From the NCBI GenBank assembly GCA_011524845.1, contig WTJL01000057.1:2406-12695 (forward strand): a stretch of DNA of 10,290 nucleotides. The letters are read 5' to 3'. A program made the translations under genes and the position numbers. The stretch's first letter is position 1. The number at the start of each line of letters is the position of its first letter. The stretch is from Flavobacteriales bacterium (GTDB lineage Bacteria; Bacteroidota; Bacteroidia; Flavobacteriales_D; Sanyastnellaceae). The notes beneath the pieces were generated by a model, which saw only the letters and a program-made list of their open reading frames with translations, was not told the origin of the DNA and searched no databases. Positions 1 through 7,500 of this stretch are shown in pieces.

Positions 1-2
1 TG

Positions 3-3000
3 AACGCTTGGTTGGACAACAACGGCGGTGCCACAGCCTCTGACGTGTGCAGCGGAGTGACCTGGAGCAACGATTTCATGGGCTTGAGCGACGATTGCGG
101 AGCCACCGGTTCAGCGACCGTGACGTTCACGGCGACCGACGATTGCGGAAACGACAGCAGCGTGTCTGCGACCTTCACGATTGAAGACACCACTGCGCCT
201 GTGTTCGACGCGTACACCCCCACCACTGTGGTGGAGTGCACCGACGGCGACGGCGACGACCTCAACTACTTGCCATTGACCGCGCAGGACGATTGCAGCG
301 ATGTGACGTACACGGTGGAATCAATGTGCATGTCAGGTGGTTGCTTGTGGACCATCATGCGCATTTGGACGGCCACCGACGACTGTGGAAACAGCACGAC
401 GGTGGAACAGTACCTCATGCTCGCCGACACCACCGCTCCTGAGGTGACTGCACCTGCGGATTATACGGTGTCTGCCGACGCCATGGATTGCAGCGCGGAC
501 ATTTCTGAGGCCGCTGCCGGTTCACCTGAATACAGCGACAACTGTGGCGACACAGATTGCTGGGGCATGAACAGCTTGACAGTCGACTACATGGACAGCG
601 ACTGGACGTACACCTGCGATGCGGACGACGACAACGCCGAAGGAACCCGCACCTTGACCCGCACGTGGTCCGTGACGGACCGTTGCGGCAACGTGGGCTA
701 CGCCGAGCAAACCATCACTGTGGTGGACGACACGGCCCCCATGGGATCTGTGGCGGACGATTCAGTGGCTTGCGCGTCTTACGACGCAGCGACGGAGTAC
801 GGATCCACCATGGAATCGGACAACTGTGATTCTGACGTGGCCGTCTCTTGGGAAGAAACAGCCATTGTGAACGTTGAAGGCGGTGGGTGCTACCAAGTGG
901 AGCGCACGTACACCTGGACCGACGATTGCGGCAACAGCATGAGTGCAGTCCAAACGATCACGGTCTACGACGACGTGGCACCAGAAATCTCTGGCGACAT
1001 CGAAATCGAGATCGAGTGCTCAGAGTACCCGGACAACAACATCTACATCGACGCGACGGACGATTGCGGTGGGGTGACCATTACTTACATGGACACGGAA
1101 GTGTCTGGGGGTTGTGTGCAGCCTGTGGGCATGTACATGCGCACCTACACTGTGACCGACGAGTGCGGCAACTCTTCCATGTTTGAGCAGTTCTTGCGTC
1201 TCGTGGACACCACAGCTCCTGTGTTGACCATTCCAGCGGATTACACCATCGAGTGCGACCAGGCCATTGTCTACGACGATGCGTCAGCTGAGGACAACTG
1301 CGACGGCGATGTGGCCATTGAGTTGGTCACGGAAATCGTGGAAGGCGATTGCCCGCAGAACTACCAAATCAAGCGCACGTGGACAGCGACCGACGATTGC
1401 GACAACGAGAGTACGGCGACCCAAACCATCACGGTTCAGGACACCACCGCTCCCATGTTGAGCATCCCAGCTGACTACACTGTGGAATGCAGCGACGAGA
1501 TCACGTACGACGACGCCACGGCCACCGACAACTGCGGCATGGTGGAGATCGAGGAAGTGATGGCAACTGTGGCAGGTGACTGCACAGGCAACTACACCAT
1601 CACTCGCGAATTCACGGCCACCGATGAGTGCGGCAACATGACGTCTGCCACGCAGACCATCACGGTTCAAGACACCACGGCGCCAGAATTCACTTCAGTG
1701 CCTGCGGACTACACCGTGGAATGCAGCGACGACATGCCAATGGAGGATGCATCTGCAACCGACAACTGCGGAACGGTGGAAGTGTCTGTGATGTCAGAAA
1801 CGACTGCAGGCGATTGTGCGGGCAACTACACGATCACGCGCACGTTCACGGCCACCGACGACTGTGGAAACATGAACACAGCAGTCCAAACCATCACGGT
1901 TCAAGACACCACGGCACCTGAGATTTCAGGCGACGCGGAGGTCATGATCGCATGCGAGGACTACGACGTCATGACGTCTCACGCTTCAGCCACGGACAAC
2001 TGTGGTGAAGTGACATTGACGTGGGTCGACGCCGAAGTGAGCGGTGGATGCGTCTTGCCAATTGGCCAGTACGTCCGCACTTACACGGCCATGGACGACT
2101 GCGGCAACAGCAGCACGTTCGAGCAGATCCTGACCTTGACGGACATGATTGCACCCACCTTCGATTCGGTCCCAGCGGACTACACCATCGAATGTGATCA
2201 AGCCATCGTGTACGACGACGCCACAGCTTCAGACAACTGCTCTGGTGCTGAGGTGACTGTGGAGGAAGAAATCGTCGCTGGCGATTGCCCACAGGGCTAC
2301 CAGATCGTCCGCACCTTCACGGCGACGGACAACTGCGACAACGCCACAACTGCAACCCAGACCATCACGGTCCAGGACACCACGGCTCCTGAGTTGACGA
2401 TTCCTGCGGATTACACCGTGGAATGCAGCGACGACATGCCGATGGACGCGGCCTCTGCCACCGACAACTGTGGCATGGTGACGATCGAAGAAGTGCAGGA
2501 AATCATCGAAGGTGATTGCGCGGGCAACTACACCATCACGCGTGCCTTCACGGCCACGGATGAGTGCGGCAACCAAACTTCTGCGACGCAGACCATCACG
2601 GTTCAAGACACCACAGCGCCTGAGTTCACGTCCGTGCCCGCCGACTACACGGTGGAGTGCAGCGACGAGATGCCCATGGACGACGCCATGGCGTCAGACA
2701 ACTGCGGTGCGGTGGAGATCACGGTGACGTCTGAAACGACGGCTGGTGACTGCACAGGCAACTACACCATCACCCGAACCTTCACGGCGATGGACGATTG
2801 CGGAAACAGCAGCATGGCGACGCAGACCATCACGGTCCAAGACACCACGGCTCCGATGTTGAGCATCCCTGCCGACTACACGGCCGAGTGCGACGAGGAA
2901 CTCGTGTTTGACGATGCATCTGCCACGGACAACTGCGGCACCGTGAGCATCACGCTGGAAGAAGTGACCTTGGACACGGAGTGTGCCCAGGAGTACAGCA

Positions 3001-4238
3001 TCGAGCGTACGTTCACCGCCACAGACGACTGCGGCAACAGCAGCAGCGCCACCCAAACCATCACCGTGGTGGACACCACGGCACCCACCATCACCGATGC
3101 TGGTGGGTTGATGAACGGTGAAGTTGTGGAAGTATGCTGCGAGTCCCTCGAAGGCGGCGTGACCATCCCGGCACCCATCTCCTTGGACATCATGGACAAC
3201 TGCGATGCCGATGCGTCTGTCTCCTTCAGCGAGGAGTGCGTGGGTGGCAACTGCCCCACGGAGACTGTGGAAAGCTGGTGCGACGTGTTGAACCCTGCTG
3301 TGATGGCAGACGGCCAAACATGCGACAACTACGACCTCCACAGCTTGCGTCTCTTCAACTTCGCAGGTTCTGAGTTCTACACCACGGTGGAAGGCCGCGT
3401 GGCCAACCACTACGACGGCACCAAGACGTACACCGTCACGGTGGTGTCAACGGAGGACGCCAACGCAGGTTGGGACCTCGAGTTGAACTACGGCGCGTTC
3501 ATGACGTGGCAGGAGTGGATCGACCAGCCTGGCGCTCAGAGCTACAAGTCTGACTGCGGTTTGGGCGACCACACGACGTGGATGTACACCACCCTCGAAA
3601 GCGGTTCAGCTGAGGGCTGGGGCAACTACGCCGGTTCAAGCTTGAGCTTTACGCACCAGCCAGCGTCTGGATACTTCGGATTCCAGCTCGGCGAAGGCGC
3701 GAACAACAAGAACGGCAACTACGGATTCAGCCAGTGGATGTACTACACGGGCATGTTTGGCGGCGAGGCTGTCAGCGGCTCAGGTGACATCTTTGGCGAC
3801 CTCGACTGCTGCTTGGCGTACGACATCGAGCGCAGCTACGTGGCGTCTGATTGCGCTGGCAACGAGACCACGTTCGACTACACCGTCCGTTTGACGGGTG
3901 AGGATTGCGAGGAAGGCAACGAAGGCGACATCAGCGACCAAGAAGACACCGAGTTGGTGTCGGTCAAAGACCTCGTGAAAATCGAGAGCCTCCAGCCTAA
4001 CCCAACCACTGACATGTCGACGTTGACGTTGAGCACCGACGAGGAAGCTGTTCAAGTCCAAGTGATCGTCACCACGATGAGCGGTGCCGAAGTGCTGGAC
4101 GTGTACAACGGTCCTGTGGTGGCAGGATGGTTCACCACGGTGGACATCCCAGCCAACAACTTGGAATCTGGCATGTACCAGGTTCGCGTGAAGGCGAAGC
4201 AGTTCGTCACCACGAAGAAGTTGTTGGTGGCCAACTGA
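3..4238 (+). CDS. Giant HYR-like repeat surface protein with T9SS sorting domain, 5' partial
   Basis: The reading frame is open from the left edge, so the true start lies upstream; the TTG at 12 is an internal leucine. At least 1411 residues are present. In order: a partial domain (3-185) with a WLDNNGGATA motif ending TATDDCGN; twelve HYR-like repeats (186-3071), most of the form DTTAP...PADYTVEC...ATDNCG...GDC...TATDDCGN with four Cys; a non-repeat module (about 3072-3812) with paired Cys at both ends; an acidic linker; and a T9SS type A tail with PNP, GMYQV and KKLLV motifs. HYR-like repeats are known as Ig-fold rods in secreted and adhesive proteins. Export by the T9SS is well supported; an adhesin or structural surface role is inference. 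The TGA stop is followed 23 bp later by a terminator. The downstream gene is a paralogue with the same layout. No enzymatic motif was seen. Confidence 0.93.
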   Translation, partial: NAWLDNNGGATASDVCSGVTWSNDFMGLSDDCGATGSATVTFTATDDCGNDSSVSATFTIEDTTAPVFDAYTPTTVVECTDGDGDDLNYLPLTAQDDCSDVTYTVESMCMSGGCLWTIMRIWTATDDCGNSTTVEQYLMLADTTAPEVTAPADYTVSADAMDCSADISEAAAGSPEYSDNCGDTDCWGMNSLTVDYMDSDWTYTCDADDDNAEGTRTLTRTWSVTDRCGNVGYAEQTITVVDDTAPMGSVADDSVACASYDAATEYGSTMESDNCDSDVAVSWEETAIVNVEGGGCYQVERTYTWTDDCGNSMSAVQTITVYDDVAPEISGDIEIEIECSEYPDNNIYIDATDDCGGVTITYMDTEVSGGCVQPVGMYMRTYTVTDECGNSSMFEQFLRLVDTTAPVLTIPADYTIECDQAIVYDDASAEDNCDGDVAIELVTEIVEGDCPQNYQIKRTWTATDDCDNESTATQTITVQDTTAPMLSIPADYTVECSDEITYDDATATDNCGMVEIEEVMATVAGDCTGNYTITREFTATDECGNMTSATQTITVQDTTAPEFTSVPADYTVECSDDMPMEDASATDNCGTVEVSVMSETTAGDCAGNYTITRTFTATDDCGNMNTAVQTITVQDTTAPEISGDAEVMIACEDYDVMTSHASATDNCGEVTLTWVDAEVSGGCVLPIGQYVRTYTAMDDCGNSSTFEQILTLTDMIAPTFDSVPADYTIECDQAIVYDDATASDNCSGAEVTVEEEIVAGDCPQGYQIVRTFTATDNCDNATTATQTITVQDTTAPELTIPADYTVECSDDMPMDAASATDNCGMVTIEEVQEIIEGDCAGNYTITRAFTATDECGNQTSATQTITVQDTTAPEFTSVPADYTVECSDEMPMDDAMASDNCGAVEITVTSETTAGDCTGNYTITRTFTAMDDCGNSSMATQTITVQDTTAPMLSIPADYTAECDEELVFDDASATDNCGTVSITLEEVTLDTECAQEYSIERTFTATDDCGNSSSATQTITVVDTTAPTITDAGGLMNGEVVEVCCESLEGGVTIPAPISLDIMDNCDADASVSFSEECVGGNCPTETVESWCDVLNPAVMADGQTCDNYDLHSLRLFNFAGSEFYTTVEGRVANHYDGTKTYTVTVVSTEDANAGWDLELNYGAFMTWQEWIDQPGAQSYKSDCGLGDHTTWMYTTLESGSAEGWGNYAGSSLSFTHQPASGYFGFQLGEGANNKNGNYGFSQWMYYTGMFGGEAVSGSGDIFGDLDCCLAYDIERSYVASDCAGNETTFDYTVRLTGEDCEEGNEGDISDQEDTELVSVKDLVKIESLQPNPTTDMSTLTLSTDEEAVQVQVIVTTMSGAEVLDVYNGPVVAGWFTTVDIPANNLESGMYQVRVKAKQFVTTKKLLVAN
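186..3071 (+). repeat. Array of twelve HYR-like repeats in the first gene
   Basis: Repeat starts read from the conserved DTTAP or equivalent are 186, 426, 726, 969, 1206, 1440, 1671, 1905, 2142, 2376, 2607 and 2841; the array ends at 3071. Lengths are 240, 300, 243, 237, 234, 231, 234, 237, 234, 231, 234 and 231 bp. The first three are divergent and longer, the rest regular. Typical copies carry four Cys: one after the PADYTVE strand, one in DNC, one in GDC or GGC, and one in the final DDCGN. This four-Cys layout suggests two disulfides per domain in the oxidising cell exterior, which is inference from spacing. The fold assignment rests on the HYR-style junction and the closing TATDDCGN strand. 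Confidence 0.92.
969..2840 (+). repeat. Tandem pair of 936-bp four-repeat units (969-1904 and 1905-2840)
   Basis: Four successive repeats of 237, 234, 231 and 234 bp recur in the same order and at exactly the same lengths. The classes are D (starts EISGD, contains SGGCV and an (L/V)P(I/V)G(Q/M)Y-type strand, ends FEQxLxL), A (YTIECDQAIVYDDA, with DCDN or NCDN in place of DCGN), B (TIPADYTVECSD or SIPADYTVECSD) and C (EFTSVPADYTVECSD with MPM). The exact 936-bp period across four distinguishable classes indicates duplication of a four-domain block rather than only single-repeat expansion. Confidence 0.85.
3072..3812 (+). other. C-terminal cap module of the first protein
   Basis: After the last HYR-like repeat the sequence stops repeating for about 250 residues. 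It begins with DTTAPTITDAGGLMNGE, has a Cys pair in EVCCE (3135-3140), a Trp-Cys at 3276-3281, LRLFNFAGSEFY, the motif YKSDCGLGDHTTW, the core GFQLGEGANNKNGNYGFS and a closing DLDCC (Cys pair 3807-3812). The whole block aligns by eye with 8970-9710 in the second gene, and its latter half with 4749-5345 near that protein's N-terminus. I do not recognise a named family. Its Gly, Asn and Trp-rich core would suit a beta-sandwich or ligand-binding cap, but that is inference. Confidence 0.75.
3978..4235 (+). other. T9SS type A C-terminal sorting domain, first protein
   Basis: The last 86 residues carry the hallmarks of the Por secretion tail: LQPNPTTD at the start, a hydrophobic strand VQVIVTTMSGAEVL, a GMYQVRV strand and a basic end KAKQFVTTKKLLVAN. 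In the family this domain directs Sec-exported proteins to the type IX translocon and is usually removed during attachment or release. It is preceded by an acidic linker (about 3897-3962). It holds most of the lysines of this protein. Confidence 0.92.
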
Positions 4239-4261
4239 GGTCAACCTCAATGAAATCTGCG

Positions 4262-4292
4262 GAAAGCCGCCCTTCGGGGCGGCTTTCTTTTT
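4262..4292 (+). terminator. Intrinsic terminator after the first gene
   Basis: An 11-bp perfect stem (4262-4272 with 4277-4287) closes on a TTCG loop (4273-4276) with a C-G closing pair, the very stable UUCG tetraloop. Five T residues follow (4288-4292). It lies 23 bp after the stop codon, so the two large genes are probably separate transcripts. Confidence 0.93.
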
Positions 4293-4365
4293 GCCCTAAA
4301 GTCCTGAGAGGGAAGGATGAGGGAGGGAGGCGTTCTTGTATAATCCCGTATATGACTTGTAATTA

Positions 4366-4393
4366 TTTGGACATAAGTATTTGGTTATGTTTC
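4366..4393 (+). promoter_or_regulatory. Possible Bacteroidota-type promoter of the second gene
   Basis: The stretch from about 4336 to 4451 is far richer in A and T than the genes. TATGTTTC at 4386-4393 matches the Bacteroidota -7 consensus TAnnTTTG at five of six fixed bases. A TTTG at 4366-4369 could serve as the -33 element, though the 16-bp gap is a little short of the usual spacing. A start near 4400 would give a leader of about 50 nt. An alternative TATAAT lies at 4339-4344. The exact promoter is uncertain; that one exists between the terminator and 4452 is more secure. Confidence 0.35.
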
Positions 4394-4451
4394 TTTGGTT
4401 GCCCTGCTCGAACGCGAGCGGTCACTGAATGAAATCTTAATCAATCATTTG

Positions 4452-4520
4452 ATGAAACAACTGTTATCCCTTGCCATGGGAGCGGCTTTGTGGGCCGTTG
4501 CCATGCCGTCGTCCTTGGCG
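4452..4520 (+). other. Sec signal peptide of the second protein
   Basis: Residues 1-23: a short basic N-terminus (MK), a hydrophobic core LLSLAMGAALWAVAM and a small-residue exit site SLA before TSSG. There is no lipobox Cys at the cleavage point, so a lipoprotein is not indicated. T9SS cargo normally needs such a Sec signal. Confidence 0.85.
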
Positions 4521-7500
4521 ACCTCATCTGGCGTAGAAGACCCCTGCTCAGACGATTGTCCATTGGTTTGGACCCAAACCCTGTCGGATTCTTCTGTCGA
4601 ATGCATCGACGATTTGCCGACCACGTGTGAGGAGTATTTGTCCTATGCAGAAGCCGAAGGGCTGGCCGCCATCAACGCGTGCACCAGCCAAGAAGTGGCA
4701 CTTTCTGTTTGCTTTCCTCTCGCTTCAGGGAGCGAAGCCCTGGACGTTGAAGTGTGTCAAGCCACCACGGCCAAGCGGGACGCTGCCTTGGCAGAGGGGG
4801 AGTACGACGCCAACGACGGAGCGCTTCGACTGTATGGGTTGAGCGCGATGGGCCTGGCCGATTCCGATTACTTCGTGGAAGACCCTTCGAACCCTTTGAC
4901 GTTCGAGCACGCTGCCGACAGCCGCAGTGCGCGATTGACAGGAACCGTGCATTGTGTGTTGAACCCCAACCAAATCTTCCATGTGGACGCCCGTTTTGTC
5001 AACGAAGACAACGCGGCGGATTGGTTGGCTGAAGACCCCAACCATTCCTTGTTGATTGCCGACGATCCAACGCAGTCCGGATTCCAAATGTGCGACGTGG
5101 ACACGTCGGCCATTTCAGTCTTCGACATGCAAGTGTTGAGCCGATTGACGGGCGCAGGCGACTACGAGGGCACGTTGTTCTTAGACCACATGCCCATGTC
5201 GTACTCCAAGCGCTTTCAGCTTGGCGTGGGCGCCAACAACCACAACTGCAACCAGGGATTTGGCGGATGGTTCCGCTGGGAAGGGGAGTTGAACGGCGAA
5301 GACGTTTCCGGATTGAGTGGAGACATTGTGGTGGATTTGGAATGCGGCACCAACGATGCAGAGTGCGACGAATACGCCCAATTCATCTTTGAGGCCATCG
5401 ACGAGTGCGGCCGCATTTTGTCCCAGCTCATCACGGTGGAGCGCAACGACGTGACCCCTCCATCCATTGTGGACGGTCCCGCCGACATGACGGTGGAGTG
5501 TGGAAACGTTCCAGCCATGGAGGGCGCCGAAGCGATTTCGGCCACGGACAACTGCCCTGGCGACTTGGACATCACGGACGGCGAGGAGATCCGCTACGAT
5601 GGGGCTTGTCCTCAGACTTACATCTTGGAGCGCCGTTGGACGGTCACGGACATTTGTGGAAACGCAAGCGTGCACGTGCAGGTGGTTCAAGTTCAAGACA
5701 CCACCGCGCCTGAATTGACCATTCCAGCCGACTACACGGCCGAGTGCAGCGATGCCTTGGTGTACGACGCGGCTTCTGCGTCCGACAACTGCAGCGAATT
5801 CACCTTGGAAGAGGTGGAAGCGGTGTTGGAAGGAGATTGCACAGGCAACTACACGATCACGCGGACGTTCACCGCCACGGATGCTTGTGGCAATGCTTCG
5901 ACCGCGGTTCAGACCATCACGGTGGAAGACACGACGGCTCCTGAATTCGCTTCTGTTCCCGCCGACTACACGGTGGAATGCAGCGACGACATGCCGATGG
6001 ACGCCGCGAGCGCCACGGACAACTGCGGTCCGGTGACCGTGACGGAAGAAGTGGCCACCACTCCCGGAGGCTGTGCAGGGGAGTACATTCTCACCCGCAC
6101 CTTCACCGCGACAGACGATTGTGGCAACAGCGCCACGGCTCAACAAATCATCACGGTGGTGGACACCACTGCCCCTGAATTCACGTTTGTTCCAGCGGAC
6201 TACACAGTGGAATGCAGCGACGACATGCCCATGGAGGATGCTGCCGCCACCGACAACTGCGGAACCGTGGACGTGACCGTCATGTCTGAAACGACTGCGG
6301 GTGACTGCCCAGGCAATTACACCATCACGCGCACGTTCACCGCCACAGACGACTGTGGAAACCAGAGCGAGGCCATCCAAACCATAACGGTGGAGGACAC
6401 CACCGCTCCTGAGTTGAGCATCCCTGCCGATTACACGGTGGAGTGCAGCGACGACATCGCGTACGACGAGGCGAGCGCCATCGACAACTGCGGTGAAGCG
6501 GACATTGCCGAGGTGACGGAAACGATTGCGGGAGATTGCACTGGCAATTACACGATCACCCGTGCCTTCACCGCCACGGATGAATGCGGAAACAGCACGA
6601 CGGCCACCCAAACGATCACGGTGCAAGACACCACCTCTCCAGAATTCACGTTCGTTCCTGCCGATTACACGGTGGAATGCAGCGACGACATGCCCATGGA
6701 AGATGCCATGGCCTCCGACAACTGCGGCACCACTGACCTTTCTGTGGCGGCAGAGACCACACCAGGCGACTGCGCTGGCCATTACACCATCACCCGCACG
6801 TTTACGGCGGTCGACGACTGTGGCAACAGCAGCCAAGCCGTTCAAACGATCACGGTGGTGGACACCACGGCACCTGAGATTTCCGGTGTCAGCGAAGTGT
6901 TGATTGCATGCGAAGCGTACGACGTGGCCGAGGGCTTTGCGTCTGCCACGGACAACTGCGGCGACGTGTCGCTCACTTGGGAAGACGCTCAAGCCAGCGG
7001 TGGATGCGTGTTGCCCATTGGACAGTTTGTTCGGGTCTACACCGCTACCGACGATTGCGGCAACAGCAGCACGTTTGAGCAAATTTTGACCTTGACGGAC
7101 GATGTCGCGCCAGTGTTCGATTTCGTGCCAGCAGACTACACCATCGAGTGCGACCAGCCCGTGGTGTACGAGGCAGCCACTGCCGTGGACAACTGTTCAG
7201 GAGCTGAGGTGACGGTTGAGGAAGAGATTTTGCCTGGCGACTGCCCGCAGAACTACACCATCCAGCGGACCTTCACGGCCACAGACAATTGCGACAATGC
7301 CTCCGAAGCGGTTCAGCTCATCACGGTGCAAGACACCACCGCTCCTGAGTTGAGCATCCCTGCGGATTACACGGTGGAGTGCAGCGACGACATCGTGTAC
7401 GACGAGGCGAGCGCCACCGACAACTGCGGCTTGGTCAACCTCGACGAAGTCATGGAGACCATGGCGGGCGATTGCACGGGGAACTACACCATCACTCGCG

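Noticed and set aside
12..14. TTG at 12 as the start of the first gene
   Set aside because: The frame continues upstream (NAW before it) inside a conserved WLDNNGGATA motif, so the gene is cut by the window edge.
2694..3410. Open frame of 238 codons on the minus strand
   Set aside because: Antisense of the first gene's last repeats and cap module; composition matches the other shadow frames.
4339..4344. TATAAT as a classical -10 element
   Set aside because: Bacteroidota primary sigma factor uses a different consensus, and no matching -35 is evident. It is noted only as an alternative within the leader.
4406..4419. Small inverted repeat GCTCG-AACG-CGAGC in the second gene's leader
   Set aside because: Only 5 bp of stem; expected by chance and not clearly placed to control translation.
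4127..4432. Plus-strand open frame of 101 codons crossing the gap
   Set aside because: It overlaps the end of the first gene, runs through the terminator hairpin and has no plausible start context.
4249..4437. Ten-base direct repeat AATGAAATCT at both ends of the intergenic region
   Set aside because: Too short to suggest a mobile-element target duplication; there is no element between the copies.
4395..4451. Upstream TTG start for the second gene
   Set aside because: It would place 19 residues, several of them charged, before a textbook signal peptide, and it overlaps the probable promoter and leader. The ATG at 4452 fits better.
5181..7082. Open frame of 633 codons on the minus strand
   Set aside because: It lies wholly opposite the second gene, and its product is a periodic, His-, Arg- and Val-rich shadow of the repeats with no recognisable domain. 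Repeat periods divisible by three keep antisense frames open.
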